64,000 bases of DNA from NCBI RefSeq assembly GCF_014651955.1, contig NZ_BMXW01000006.1, positions 6,021-70,020 of the forward strand, read 5' to 3'. Below the pieces are notes generated by a model, which was not told where the DNA came from, did not search any database, and saw nothing but the letters and a program-made list of their open reading frames with translations. Position 1 is the stretch's first letter; the number at the start of each line of letters is the position of its first letter. The DNA is from Shewanella fodinae. Lineage in GTDB: Bacteria; Pseudomonadota; Gammaproteobacteria; Enterobacterales; Shewanellaceae. Below are positions 9,663-19,680 of the stretch, in pieces. The position numbers were made by a program, and so were the translations under genes.

Positions 9663-9719
9663 GTCGCCCCTGTTTTTCCGTCAATCAGCCAATAACCGAC
9701 GTTATCCGGATATAAATTT

Positions 9720-10343
9720 ATGAGTGCCCGTGGAAACCTATTTATTGTGTCGGCACCCAGTGGCGCAGGAAAATCATCCTTGATTGCTGCACTGCTAACC
9801 GACAAACCCACAGATATGCAGGTGTCTGTATCACATACCACCCGCAAACCTCGCCCGGGAGAAAGCCACGGACAGCATTATTATTTTGTCTCTGTCGATG
9901 ACTTCAAAACATTGATCGCCGAAGGTGCCTTTCTTGAGTGGGCCGAAGTTTTCGGTAATTACTATGGCACATCCCGCAAGGTGATTGAGCAAGCACTGGC
10001 TGATGGCGTTGATGTGTTCCTCGACATCGACTGGCAAGGTGCACTGCAGATTAAACAACAGATGCCGGAAGCGATCGGCATTTTTATTCTACCGCCATCG
10101 CGCGCGGAGCTGGAGCGGCGTCTAACCGGCCGTGGACAGGATTCAGCCGAGGTCATTGCTGCACGCATGGCGAAAGCGGTTTCCGAGATGTCGCACTATA
10201 AAGAATACGATTTTATTATTGTGAATGATCAGTTTGAGCAGGCGCTGGCCGATTTGCGGGCAATTATCCGCAGCCAAAGGTTGACTCAAGCTAGTCAAAT
10301 CAATACCCACAGTGATATGCTTAAAGGTCTGTTGGCAGACTAG
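9720..10343 (+). CDS. gmk: Guanylate kinase
   Basis: Converts GMP and ATP to GDP and ADP, an essential step in GTP supply. 207 residues, the standard length. P-loop [11 protein letters not shown] at about 10-20, the GMP-binding region [11 protein letters not shown] near 37-48 and the lid with DFIIVND near 165 are present. It heads a row of genes (gmk, rpoZ, spoT) conserved in gammaproteobacteria; ppGpp inhibits guanylate kinase in many bacteria, which fits its place beside spoT. Confidence 0.95.
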   Translation: MSARGNLFIVSAPSGAGKSSLIAALLTDKPTDMQVSVSHTTRKPRPGESHGQHYYFVSVDDFKTLIAEGAFLEWAEVFGNYYGTSRKVIEQALADGVDVFLDIDWQGALQIKQQMPEAIGIFILPPSRAELERRLTGRGQDSAEVIAARMAKAVSEMSHYKEYDFIIVNDQFEQALADLRAIIRSQRLTQASQINTHSDMLKGLLAD

Positions 10344-10401
10344 CTGTCATCGTGTACACTTTTGCGTCATTTTTTCACCGAACACACTGGAGTTCCAACA
10401 C

Positions 10402-10683
10402 ATGGCTCGCGTAACTGTAGAAGACGCCGTAAAGCAGATCGGCAACCGTTTTGACATGATTATGGTTGCGGCTCGTCGCGCCCGTCAGATCGCCGTTCAG
10501 GGTAAAGATCCCCTGGTGGAAGAAGAAAATGACAAGCCAACCGTGATCGCTCTGCGCGAAATTGAACAAGGTCTGGTAAACGCGCAAACGCTGGAAGCTG
10601 ATGAGCGTCAGAGCGTGCGTGAACGTGAAGCAGCTGAAATTGCTGCCGTGGCTGCCATTGCTGAAGGCCATCAGTCGCTGTAA
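10402..10683 (+). CDS. rpoZ: RNA polymerase omega subunit
   Basis: 93 residues beginning [12 protein letters not shown], the conserved N-terminus that wraps the beta-prime subunit and forms part of a ppGpp-binding site. An in-frame start exists at 10312 inside the end of gmk, but GGAG at 10388-10391 and conservation place the start at 10402. It lies 58 bp after gmk and 28 bp before spoT. Confidence 0.95.
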   Translation: MARVTVEDAVKQIGNRFDMIMVAARRARQIAVQGKDPLVEEENDKPTVIALREIEQGLVNAQTLEADERQSVREREAAEIAAVAAIAEGHQSL

Positions 10684-10711
10684 GGCAGGCTGCTAGTAGG
10701 AGTATCGCCAC

Positions 10712-12832
10712 TTGTATCTGTTTGAAGGTCTCAGGGAAGCCGCGGCCGCTTATCTGGAGCCGGAGCAGGTAGAATTACTCAAACAGGCTTATCAGGTTGC
10801 GCGTGACGCTCATGAAGGGCAGATGCGCACTAGTGGCGAACCCTATATTACCCATCCGGTCGCTGTAGCCCATATTTTGGCCGATATGCGTCTCGATCAT
10901 GAGACGCTGATGGCGGCATTACTGCACGACACCATCGAAGACACCTATGTCACTCACCAGGATTTGACCAATATGTTTGGCGAGTCGGTGGCAGAGCTAG
11001 TGGAAGGTGTCTCCAAGCTCGATAAGATCAAATTCCGCGACAAGAAAGAAGCCCAAGCCGAAAACTTCCGCAAGATGATGATGGCGATGACTCAGGACAT
11101 CCGGGTCATTCTTATCAAATTGGCTGACCGTACCCATAATATGCGTACCCTTGGCGCTTTGCGGCCAGATAAACGTCGCCGTATCGCTCGTGAAACGCTA
11201 GAAATTTATGCGCCGATTGCCAACCGACTCGGTATCCACAATATTAAAACCGAGCTGGAAGATCTGGGGTTTCAGGCCTATTACCCCATGCGCTATCGGG
11301 TATTAAAAGAAGTGGTGCGGGCCGCCCGAGGCAACCGTAAAGAGCTGATCCAAGGCATTGAGGCAGCAGTGCATACCCGTCTGGAAGATACCGGCATCCA
11401 TGCCAAAGTTAAGGGACGGGAAAAAAACCTCTATTCCATCTATAACAAGATGCGCAGCAAAGAGTTGCAATTCCAGGAAGTGATGGATATCTACGCGTTT
11501 CGAGTGATCGTTGACAGTGTTGATACCTGTTACCGCGTACTTGGCGTGATGCACGGTCTTTATAAGCCGCGGCCGCTGCGATTTAAAGATTATATTGCGA
11601 TCCCTAAAGCTAACGGTTATCAGTCACTGCACACTTCGTTGATTGGCCCCCATGGCGTGCCAGTGGAAATCCAGATCCGTACCGAAGATATGGATCAGAT
11701 GGCCGACAAAGGGGTTGCCGCACACTGGATGTACAAAAGTGGTCAAAGCGCCGCCGCTCCTGGCACTAGCGGCACCACCACACAGTTGCGCGCCCGCAAG
11801 TGGATGCAAAGCCTGCTGGAATTGCAACAAAGCGCTTCGTCTTCCTTTGAGTTTGTCGAAAACGTTAAAACTGAGCTGTTCCCGGACGAAATCTATGTAT
11901 TTACCCCAGAAGGTCGCATTCTAGAGCTGCCGGTAGGTGCAACCCCGGTAGACTTTGCTTATGAAGTCCATACCGATGTGGGTAACACTTGCGTGGGTGC
12001 CAAAGTGAATCGTATGTCCTACCCGTTGAGTCAACCGCTGTTATCCGGGCAGACGGTTGAAATCATTACCGCCAAAGGGGCCAAGCCTAACGCGGCGTGG
12101 CTGAATTTCGTGGTGACTGGTAAAGCGCGCTCTAAAATCCGCCAAGTACTGAAAAATCTTAAAAAGGATGAGGCGATTGCGCTGGGCAGACGCTTACTTA
12201 ACCATGCCTTAGGTGACAGCAAGCTGGAGCTGTTCAGTCAGGAACAGATCGCCAAAGTGGTTACCGATACCAAACACAAGGATTTTGATGAACTGTTGAC
12301 CGAGATTGGCCTCGGTAATGCCATGAGTCTAGTGGTTGCTCAGCGGCTCAAAGGAGACTCTGTAGACGCGCAAAAAGGCGACGATGACAGCAACTTGATG
12401 CCTATACGTGGTGCCGAGGGCATGCTGGTCTCTTTTGCTAATTGTTGCCGTCCGATTCCCGGTGACGCAGTTATCGCTCATGTGAGTCCCGGAAAAGGCT
12501 TGGTGGTGCATATGGAAAACTGCGCCAATATCCGAGGCTATCAGAGCGAACCCGATAAATATATTCCAGTGCAGTGGGATGCAGTGGATGGTGCAGAGTT
12601 CCAGGCCAACGTCCGCATCGAGATTGTTAATCATCAGGGAGCGCTAGCGAAAATCACCAATATTATCGCTGTAGAAGGCTCCAATATCAGTAATATCAGT
12701 ACTGAAGAACGCGATGGTCGGGTATATCTGATCCATCTGCGTATTTCCGTTCGTGATCGCGTGCATCTGGCAAATGTGATGCGCCGTATTCGTGTCCTAC
12801 CGGAAGTGCTGCGCATTTCCCGTAACCGCTAA
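10712..12832 (+). CDS. spoT: Bifunctional (p)ppGpp synthetase/hydrolase SpoT
   Basis: 706 residues, full length. Order: HD hydrolase domain with ALLHDTIEDT near 70, nucleotidyltransferase domain with RFKDYIAIPKANGYQSLH near 290-307 (the RFKD charge motif typical of bifunctional enzymes, unlike RelA), TGS domain starting EIYVFTPEG near 394, and a C-terminal zinc-finger/ACT part ending RVLPEVLRISRNR. It starts with TTG, as in E. coli, with TAGGAG nine bases before. It balances the alarmone pool in starvation. The next gene is ridA, not trmH as in E. coli. Confidence 0.96.
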   Translation: MYLFEGLREAAAAYLEPEQVELLKQAYQVARDAHEGQMRTSGEPYITHPVAVAHILADMRLDHETLMAALLHDTIEDTYVTHQDLTNMFGESVAELVEGVSKLDKIKFRDKKEAQAENFRKMMMAMTQDIRVILIKLADRTHNMRTLGALRPDKRRRIARETLEIYAPIANRLGIHNIKTELEDLGFQAYYPMRYRVLKEVVRAARGNRKELIQGIEAAVHTRLEDTGIHAKVKGREKNLYSIYNKMRSKELQFQEVMDIYAFRVIVDSVDTCYRVLGVMHGLYKPRPLRFKDYIAIPKANGYQSLHTSLIGPHGVPVEIQIRTEDMDQMADKGVAAHWMYKSGQSAAAPGTSGTTTQLRARKWMQSLLELQQSASSSFEFVENVKTELFPDEIYVFTPEGRILELPVGATPVDFAYEVHTDVGNTCVGAKVNRMSYPLSQPLLSGQTVEIITAKGAKPNAAWLNFVVTGKARSKIRQVLKNLKKDEAIALGRRLLNHALGDSKLELFSQEQIAKVVTDTKHKDFDELLTEIGLGNAMSLVVAQRLKGDSVDAQKGDDDSNLMPIRGAEGMLVSFANCCRPIPGDAVIAHVSPGKGLVVHMENCANIRGYQSEPDKYIPVQWDAVDGAEFQANVRIEIVNHQGALAKITNIIAVEGSNISNISTEERDGRVYLIHLRISVRDRVHLANVMRRIRVLPEVLRISRNR

Positions 12833-12853
12833 ACCAAGGAGTCCGCAAATATT

Positions 12854-13237
12854 ATGGCTGATAAAGTGATTGTTGCGACGGATAAAGCCCCTGCCGCCAT
12901 TGGCACCTATTCCCAGGCCGTCAAAGTAGGCACCACAGTGTATTTGTCAGGGCAGATCCCACTGAATCCCACCAGCATGGAACTTGCTGGTGATGACTTT
13001 GAATCTCAGGTCATCCAAGTATTTGAGAATCTGCAGGCGGTATGCCAAGCTGCTGGGGGCACACTGGCCGATATGGTTAAACTCAATATCTACATGGTCG
13101 ATTTGGCTCACTTTGGCAAAGTTAACGAAGTGATGGGACGCTATTTCCAGCAACCCTACCCTGCCCGTGCCGCCATTGGTGTCAAACAACTCCCTAAAGG
13201 TGCCTTGGTGGAAATGGACGGTGTGCTAGAACTCTAA
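12854..13237 (+). CDS. ridA: Enamine/imine deaminase RidA
   Basis: 127-residue YjgF/YER057c/UK114 protein. It removes reactive 2-aminoacrylate and similar enamines that form from PLP enzymes. Family features are the N-terminal [18 protein letters not shown], the arginine in YPARAAIGV near 103-105 and the terminal [10 protein letters not shown]. Directly after spoT (21 bp) and before a strong terminator, so it ends the gmk operon. Confidence 0.93.
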   Translation: MADKVIVATDKAPAAIGTYSQAVKVGTTVYLSGQIPLNPTSMELAGDDFESQVIQVFENLQAVCQAAGGTLADMVKLNIYMVDLAHFGKVNEVMGRYFQQPYPARAAIGVKQLPKGALVEMDGVLEL

Positions 13238-13250
13238 AGCGGATAACACG

Positions 13251-13278
13251 AAAAAGGCGCTTAAATAGCGCCTTTTTT
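13251..13278 (+). terminator. Terminator after ridA
   Basis: AAGGCGCT / AGCGCCTT stem with a TAAAT loop and a T6 tail; A-run on the other side makes it potentially bidirectional. Nearly the same stem as the one after ccmE. Confidence 0.85.
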
Positions 13279-13296
13279 CTAACACAATGATTATCT

Positions 13297-13610
13297 AGCG
13301 ACCATTAGTGAAGACTGTTGCAAGCACAAGACCCACTTTTTTAAACCAGACATCAGCACAATATTGCTCTGCGGGGGTCGACGTATATTCCAACCCATTA
13401 TCCAGTTCTGTTTCACGATGCCTAATACACTGTCTTGCATCATAAATTTGTATTGGGGAAACACTTCTCGCAGATTGAGCAACACCTGTTAGCGCAAAAA
13501 TATGGCATCGGTCACCAGATAACCACCATCAAACTCTAATGGCAACAAGCCGTACATGCTCATCGGATTTGCACCAAGGTAATTTGCCCCTCATAATCAA
13601 ACAAGCGTTT
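13297..13610 (-). pseudogene. Degraded gene of unknown family
   Basis: Three blocks of protein-like sequence lie one after another on the minus strand in different frames: a first piece (RLFDYEGQITLVQIR) ending in TGA, a middle piece (GANPMSMYGLLPLEFDGG..., about 60 residues) crossed by one in-frame TAA near 13491, and a final piece (NGLEYTSTPAEQYCADVW...) ending in TAG at 13297. Joining them needs two frame changes and one stop readthrough, so the gene is decayed. I do not recognise the family. It fills the space between the ridA terminator and the acyl-CoA synthetase. Confidence 0.5.
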
Positions 13611-13692
13611 TATCTTTTAGAAAACATAACGTTTTCGCTACTGTTGTATCTCTGGGGAGTACAACGGCGAGTTAACCTGTATGAGGAAAGCC

Positions 13693-15351
13693 ATGTCTGC
13701 ATCGTATAAAAGCCCGATAGAAATGCTAACTCAATGGGCTGATGTCCAGGGAGATGCGGTGTATTTGCGACAGCCGGTAAAAGGGCAGTTCCGCGATTAC
13801 AGTTGGCGTCAGGTACAACAAACCATGCAACGTCTAGCGGGCGCTTTGCGTCATCTTGGCTATCAACCGGGTGACAAAATCGCACTGCTGTCGAAGAATT
13901 GTGCCGAATGGTTCATCACGGATCTAGCACTAATGTACGGCGGCTACATTAGTGTTCCCATCTATCCGACCGCTAATGCCGATACGATTCGTTATGTCCT
14001 AGAGCATAGCGGCAGCAAGGCCATTTTTGTTGGCAAATTGGATCACTGGGCGGAGCAGGAAGCCGGTGTTGGCGGCGAACTGCTGCGACTGGCATTGCCT
14101 TACGATACTATGCCCGCACAATACCAATGGTTGCAATTGTTAAATATGGGGCAGCCGTTACTGGAAGCGCCAGAGCCCTCTGCAGAGCAGATAATGACGC
14201 TTATCTACACGTCCGGCTCCACGGGAAAACCCAAAGGGGCCGTGCAAACCTTTGGCAGTTATAGCTGGACCTGTAATGCCGTGGTGCGCGATCTAAAAGT
14301 TCATCAACAGGATCGGCTGCTGTCCTATTTACCGCTGGCCCATATCACCGAGCGCGTGGCGATGGAGGGTTCGTCGTTTTACGCCGGCTGCCCGGTTGCC
14401 TTTGTGGAAAGCTTGGAGACCTTTGTCGTTGACGTACAACGGATGCAACCTACAGTGTTCTTCTCCGTTCCACGGCTGTGGACCTTGTTTCAGAAAAATA
14501 TTATCGATAAGGTCGGCAGCTTTAAAAAACTCAATCTGCTGCTGAAAATTCCGCTACTGAGTTGGTTAGTAAAACGCAAAATCCATCAAGGTCTTGGTCT
14601 TAGCAAGTCACGACTACAAGGCTCTGGCTCCGCACCAATTCCACCATCGTTAGTGCAGTGGTACCACAGCATTGGGTTGGACATCTGTGAAGCCTGGGGA
14701 ATGACCGAAAATTGTGCTTATTCCATTATCAATTATCCGTTTGATGCCAACAAAATCGGTACTGTCGGTAAACCGATAGTTGGCTGCAGTATTAAACGTT
14801 CTGCTAATGGAGAACTGTTAGTCAAGAGCCCAGGGCTGATGAAAGAGTATTACAAAGCCCCCGAAGCCACCGCGACCGCCTTTGATGAAGAGGGCTATTT
14901 TCGTACCGGCGATCTCTGTGAGATTGATAAAGATGGCTGTGTCAGTATCACCGGGCGGGTAAAAGACAATTTTAAAACCGCCAAAGGCAAGTACGTAGCA
15001 CCGGTACCAATAGAACGGAAATTGGCACAGGACCCGCACGTTGAACTTTTATGTGTAATAGGCTCAGGACTACCTCATCCGGTAGCGCTAGTACAACTCT
15101 CAGAAGGCGCTACATTACAGCCGAGAGATGAAGTGCGGGCATCGCTAAAAGCGACGCTGGATACCATTAACCCCAATTTGGAATCCCACGAGACAGTAGA
15201 TGCGGTCATTGTGGTGAATGATCCTTGGACCATTGAGAATGATGTGCTGACGCCGACATTAAAAATTAAACGCCACGTATTAGAGCAGCGTTACACGGCA
15301 AAAGCTGACGGTTTGCGAGGTGCCCGTATTGTCTGGGAAGATGAGATTTAA
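13693..15351 (+). CDS. Long-chain acyl-CoA synthetase (AMP-binding)
   Basis: 552 residues. AMP-binding core LIYTSGSTGKPKGA near 174, the adenylate motif AWGMTENC near 338, and the C-terminal GYFRTGDL...ITGRVKDNFKTAKGKYV region are of the FadD15-like long-chain fatty acid:CoA ligase group. It activates fatty acids for lipid use or breakdown. An ATG four codons upstream (13681) is in frame, but GAGG at 13683-13686 serves the ATG at 13693. It has its own terminator and appears monocistronic. Confidence 0.88.
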   Translation: MSASYKSPIEMLTQWADVQGDAVYLRQPVKGQFRDYSWRQVQQTMQRLAGALRHLGYQPGDKIALLSKNCAEWFITDLALMYGGYISVPIYPTANADTIRYVLEHSGSKAIFVGKLDHWAEQEAGVGGELLRLALPYDTMPAQYQWLQLLNMGQPLLEAPEPSAEQIMTLIYTSGSTGKPKGAVQTFGSYSWTCNAVVRDLKVHQQDRLLSYLPLAHITERVAMEGSSFYAGCPVAFVESLETFVVDVQRMQPTVFFSVPRLWTLFQKNIIDKVGSFKKLNLLLKIPLLSWLVKRKIHQGLGLSKSRLQGSGSAPIPPSLVQWYHSIGLDICEAWGMTENCAYSIINYPFDANKIGTVGKPIVGCSIKRSANGELLVKSPGLMKEYYKAPEATATAFDEEGYFRTGDLCEIDKDGCVSITGRVKDNFKTAKGKYVAPVPIERKLAQDPHVELLCVIGSGLPHPVALVQLSEGATLQPRDEVRASLKATLDTINPNLESHETVDAVIVVNDPWTIENDVLTPTLKIKRHVLEQRYTAKADGLRGARIVWEDEI

Positions 15352-15362
15352 TTTGCATCCAC

Positions 15363-15396
15363 AAAAAAGGTTCCAGAGGTAATGGGACCTTTTTGA
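15363..15396 (+). terminator. Terminator after acyl-CoA synthetase
   Basis: AAAAAGGTTCC paired with GGGACCTTTTT (one G-U pair) around a 9-nt loop, ending in T5. Confidence 0.8.
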
Positions 15397-15490
15397 CATA
15401 TTCTGTCAAAAAATCTTGCTTTGCTTGTGAAACCCCTTATGCTGGCACTCCTGCAATCACGATCATAATCTATTTACGAGCAGTGAAAAC

Positions 15491-16420
15491 ATGTTGATTT
15501 TTATGTCAATTCTGGGTGGCTTTCTGATCCTCACCTTTGGCGCGGAAGTGTTAGTCCGGGGAGCCAGCGCAATTGCGTTGCGTCTGGGAGTGACACCACT
15601 TGTCATCGGTCTGACCATCGTCGCATTCGGCACCAGTGCGCCAGAACTGGCCGTCAGTGTCAAATCGGCACTGGCTGGCAGCCCAGGCATAGCCTTAGGC
15701 AATGTGGTAGGTTCTAACATTGCCAATATTGGCTTAATCCTGGGATTAACAGCGCTGATCCGTCCGGTTGGCGTACAATCGCAAATGGTGCGCCGAGATA
15801 TTCCATTGATGATTGCTGCCTCAGTGCTGGTATGGCTGTTACTGCTGGACGGTACCCTTGGCCTACTGGACGGGCTGTTGCTGTCATTACTGCTGTTAGG
15901 GTATCTGGTCTTCAGCTATTACTCAGCGGATGAAAATGATGCGGAAGAGATAGAAGCTGGTCCGCGCAATCCGTTGCTGTCACTGGCATTTATCGTTGTA
16001 GGTATCGGCTGCTTAGTGGGCGGTGGGGTGTTGTTTGTTGACGGCGCAGTAGCGTTAGCACGAGCCTTTGGGATCAGCGAGGTGGTCATCGGTCTGACCA
16101 TCATCGCCATCGGTACCAGTATGCCGGAGTTGGTAACTTCCATGGTAGCGGCTATCAAGGGACAGAGCGATATTGCCATTGGCAATGTGGTGGGATCCAA
16201 TCTGTTTAACCTCTTGGGAATCTTAGGTATTACCGCGCTGGTACATCCGGTCAGTGCCGCCGGATTCAGTATTCTCGACTTCTCAGTCATGCTGTTGTTA
16301 GCCATTTTACTGCTGCCGTTAGCACATCGCGGCTACCGTATTGGTCGGCGCGATGGTTTACTGCTGTTGCTGGCGTATCTGGCGTACATGGGCTGGCTGG
16401 TAACCCACGCAGTGGTGTGA
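15491..16420 (+). CDS. Calcium/sodium antiporter, CaCA family (YrbG-like)
   Basis: 309-residue inner-membrane exchanger. It is an internal duplication: the alpha-1 repeat has FGTSAPELAVSV near 52 and the alpha-2 repeat IGTSMPELVTSM near 208, each followed by GNVVGSN. Ten spans, with an acidic linker (ENDAEEIEAG) between the halves. E. coli YrbG relatives are predicted Ca2+/Na+ or K+ exchangers; the ion is not provable here. It stands alone between a terminator and recG. Confidence 0.9.
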   Translation: MLIFMSILGGFLILTFGAEVLVRGASAIALRLGVTPLVIGLTIVAFGTSAPELAVSVKSALAGSPGIALGNVVGSNIANIGLILGLTALIRPVGVQSQMVRRDIPLMIAASVLVWLLLLDGTLGLLDGLLLSLLLLGYLVFSYYSADENDAEEIEAGPRNPLLSLAFIVVGIGCLVGGGVLFVDGAVALARAFGISEVVIGLTIIAIGTSMPELVTSMVAAIKGQSDIAIGNVVGSNLFNLLGILGITALVHPVSAAGFSILDFSVMLLLAILLLPLAHRGYRIGRRDGLLLLLAYLAYMGWLVTHAVV

Positions 16421-16518
16421 TAACACGTTCGCCGATGTTTGCGAGAAATTACAGCATTGTCAAAGGGGTAATCTTTGATAATATATGTATAAATTCACAG
16501 TAATCCGGTACTAACGTT

Positions 16519-18594
16519 TTGCAGAGACTGGATCTTATTCCCATCACCGAGCTGAAAGGCGTCGCCGCCAGAATGGCAGGCAAGCTGGACAAGCTGGGAA
16601 TTCACACAGTACAGGATCTGCTGTTCCACCTACCGCTGCGCTACGAAGACCGCACCCGTATTTACGCAATTGCTGAGTTACACCCTGGTGACTATGGCAC
16701 CATAGAGGCAGAAATCCAGTCGAGCCAGATAGTCAATGGTCGCAAACGCATGCTGTTGTGCAATGTGCGAGATGCTAGCGGCACTATGACCTTACGTTTT
16801 TTCAATTTTTCGGCTGCACAGCGTAACGCCATGCAGCAGGGGTTAATGATCCGGGCCTATGGCGAAATACGTCATGGCAACCACCAAGCAGAGATCATTC
16901 ATCCAGAATACAAAATCTTCCGTCAAGGCGACGCGGTAGAACTCAGTGACAACCTTACTCCCATTTACCCCACCACCGAAGGATTGAAACAGGCCAGTTG
17001 GATAAAACTCAGTGCCCAAGCACTGGAATTACTGCAAGAAGGTGGTCTACAAGAGTTAATACCAGAGACTTTGCGACCCAATCAGCTAAGCCTAGCGACC
17101 GCGGTCCGCATACTGCATCGGCCACCTGCCGATGTGGATCTAGTGAGTCTGATGCAAGGACAGCATCCCGCGCAACAGCGGTTGGTGCAAGAAGAACTGC
17201 TGGCCCACAACCTCAGTATGCTGAAATTACGGCAACGCAGTAATCATGACAAAGCGGTATCGTTATGTGCTACAGGCCAATTATTGCAACCATTTCTTCA
17301 GGCACTGCCATTCCGGCCAACCGGTGCGCAACAGCGAGTTGTGACTGATATCGGCCATGATATGGCAAAAAACCAGCCAATGATGCGACTGGTACAAGGG
17401 GACGTCGGCTCAGGAAAAACCTTAGTTGCGGCAATGGCAGCACTGCAAGCCATTGAAAATGGCTATCAAGTGGCGATGATGGCCCCCACTGAGTTGTTGG
17501 CAGAACAACATGCGCTGAATTTCAACCGCTGGTTTACACCTTTAGGGCTAAAAGTTGGTTGGCTCGCCGGTAAACTCAAAGGCAAAATACGCGAACAGTC
17601 ATTGCAGGATATCGCCGATGGCAGTGCACAGATGGTCATCGGTACCCATGCGATTTTTCAAGAACAGGTGCAGTTTCATAAACTGGCCTTGATCATCATT
17701 GATGAACAACATCGATTTGGTGTGCATCAACGCTTAGGACTACGTGAAAAAGGGGCAACACAAGGCTACTACCCCCATCAACTGATCATGACAGCCACGC
17801 CAATTCCTCGTACGCTGGCAATGACCGCATATGCCGATCTGGATACTTCCATTATTGATGAACTGCCGCCCGGGAGAACCCCAGTAACCACCGTTGCCAT
17901 TAGCAATAACCGCCGACAGGAAGTGATTGAGCGAGTACGTAAGGCCGCCCAAGAAGATGGTCGACAAGCTTATTGGGTCTGTACCTTGATTGAGGAGTCA
18001 GAGGTGTTACAGTGCCAAGCAGCGGAAGATACTTGGGAAGAGTTAAAAACAGCGTTGCCACAACTGCGGATTGGGCTAGTCCACGGGCGGATGAAAAGCG
18101 CGGAAAAACAGCAAGTCATGGACAGTTTTAAACAGGGAACATTGAACCTGTTAGTCGCCACCACCGTCATAGAAGTGGGCGTGGATGTGCCGAATGCCAG
18201 CCTGATGATCATAGAGAATCCCGAACGACTCGGTCTAGCACAACTTCATCAGCTAAGGGGGCGAGTAGGACGAGGGGCAATCGCCAGCCATTGTGTGCTC
18301 CTGTATCAACCGCCACTGTCGCTGACTGCGACCAAACGGCTGGGCGTGCTCAGACAAAGTAATGATGGCTTTGTGATCGCCCAGCAAGATTTGGAAATAC
18401 GTGGTCCAGGTGAAGTTCTGGGCACCCGCCAGACAGGTTTGGCAACAATGAAAGTTGCCGATTTGGTGCGAGATCAGGCATTGATCCCACACATTCAGAA
18501 GCTGGCACAACATTTAATGCAGCAAGCGCCGGAAAATGTTGATGGCATTATCCAGCGCTGGCTGGGTGACAGACAACAATATGTACAAGCCTGA
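16519..18594 (+). CDS. recG: ATP-dependent DNA helicase RecG
   Basis: 691 residues. N-terminal wedge domain (OB fold, about 60-150) that grips branched DNA, then helicase motifs: Walker A GDVGSGKT near 294, DEQH box near 395, TATPIPRT near 425, and motif VI QLRGRVGRG near 583. RecG remodels stalled forks and Holliday junctions. It starts with TTG; no strong ribosome site is visible, so the exact start is less certain. recG is near spoT in many gammaproteobacteria, here separated by inserted genes. Confidence 0.95.
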   Translation: MQRLDLIPITELKGVAARMAGKLDKLGIHTVQDLLFHLPLRYEDRTRIYAIAELHPGDYGTIEAEIQSSQIVNGRKRMLLCNVRDASGTMTLRFFNFSAAQRNAMQQGLMIRAYGEIRHGNHQAEIIHPEYKIFRQGDAVELSDNLTPIYPTTEGLKQASWIKLSAQALELLQEGGLQELIPETLRPNQLSLATAVRILHRPPADVDLVSLMQGQHPAQQRLVQEELLAHNLSMLKLRQRSNHDKAVSLCATGQLLQPFLQALPFRPTGAQQRVVTDIGHDMAKNQPMMRLVQGDVGSGKTLVAAMAALQAIENGYQVAMMAPTELLAEQHALNFNRWFTPLGLKVGWLAGKLKGKIREQSLQDIADGSAQMVIGTHAIFQEQVQFHKLALIIIDEQHRFGVHQRLGLREKGATQGYYPHQLIMTATPIPRTLAMTAYADLDTSIIDELPPGRTPVTTVAISNNRRQEVIERVRKAAQEDGRQAYWVCTLIEESEVLQCQAAEDTWEELKTALPQLRIGLVHGRMKSAEKQQVMDSFKQGTLNLLVATTVIEVGVDVPNASLMIIENPERLGLAQLHQLRGRVGRGAIASHCVLLYQPPLSLTATKRLGVLRQSNDGFVIAQQDLEIRGPGEVLGTRQTGLATMKVADLVRDQALIPHIQKLAQHLMQQAPENVDGIIQRWLGDRQQYVQA

Positions 18595-18767
18595 TCAAAA
18601 AAACGCTGCTGTTCAGGTGATATTCACGCAATTTGCCGCACAATATCCGGCAAAGGATTCTGTTACATAATTTCCACCTGTCCGTCTGCGGCAGTCGGGT
18701 GGACAACCACTCCAAAATTTGCAGAATGAGGGGGCGCTCCTCACTGTTGGTGAAGAAAGGATATCCT

Positions 18768-19646
18768 ATGCAAGTCAATGAAGAAGACCGAATTACTCAC
18801 GGCAAACAAGTGGCCAGTAGCAACAGTATTGTCTGGGGTCTGGCGCTATTGGTAGTGGTACTGGCCGGAGGCGGTTGGTATTACCTGACCAGAGACGAAA
18901 CGCCGCAACAAAGTGAGGAACAAGCAGCGGTCAGTCTGCCAGATACCGCACCAGAACAACCGTTGCCAACTGAGGCTCCGGTACCGGAGCCAGAGCCACA
19001 ACCAGTTGTGACGCCACAAACTCAGCCCGCGGTAGCAACACCGACAACGCCGCCCCAAGAGCCTTTGCCAGCACTCGCCGAAAGCGATAAATTTGTGCAT
19101 GACAAAGTAGTAAAAATGTCTGACGGCATGGATATTAATCCATTATTGAATGAAAATGACATGGTCAGACAGTTTGTGGTCTTTGTTGACAATTTGGCTC
19201 AGGGTGAACTGGCACGTAAAACTAGTCCGATGAAAGCGCCAACGCAAAAATTTACCGTGTCGGATATCACCAATAAAACCTATTTAGATCCAGACAGTTA
19301 TCACCGATACGATGTCTACGCTGATTTTGTCAGCGGGCTTAATGATGAACAATTGCTGGCAACCTACAAGCAGATGTTACCGCTGCTGGATAAAGCTTTT
19401 ACCGAATTAGGCTACCCCAATATCACGTTTAATCAGCGGTTACAGCAAGCGATAAAAGTGCTGTTGGCAACCCCAATTATTGAAGAGCCTATTGAACTAT
19501 GCTCCATCAGTGTTAATTACAAGTTTGTCGACCCCAAATTGGAGGCACTGCCCGATGCGCAGAAGTTGTTGATCCGCATGGGGCCGGATAATACCCGGAA
19601 GCTCAAGAAAGTCTTACGGCGGCTGCAACCACTGTTACCTCAATAA
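18768..19646 (+). CDS. DUF3014 membrane-anchored protein
   Basis: 292 residues. A short cytoplasmic N-terminus, one membrane span at about 20-41, a Pro/Glu/Gln-rich linker at about 45-100, and a C-terminal domain of about 185 residues matching my memory of DUF3014 (conserved VDNLAQGE). Function unknown. The frame is open further upstream to 18633, but AAAGGA seven bases before the ATG at 18768 and the clear membrane anchor set the start. A strong terminator follows. Confidence 0.75.
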   Translation: MQVNEEDRITHGKQVASSNSIVWGLALLVVVLAGGGWYYLTRDETPQQSEEQAAVSLPDTAPEQPLPTEAPVPEPEPQPVVTPQTQPAVATPTTPPQEPLPALAESDKFVHDKVVKMSDGMDINPLLNENDMVRQFVVFVDNLAQGELARKTSPMKAPTQKFTVSDITNKTYLDPDSYHRYDVYADFVSGLNDEQLLATYKQMLPLLDKAFTELGYPNITFNQRLQQAIKVLLATPIIEEPIELCSISVNYKFVDPKLEALPDAQKLLIRMGPDNTRKLKKVLRRLQPLLPQ

Positions 19647-19651
19647 CTGAC

Positions 19652-19680
19652 AAATGCCCATGTGACCACATGGGCATTTT
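19652..19680 (+). terminator. Terminator after DUF3014 gene
   Basis: Nearly perfect 11-bp stem ATGCCCATGTG / CACATGGGCAT with a tiny loop, then TTTT. A-rich flank on the left. Confidence 0.8.
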
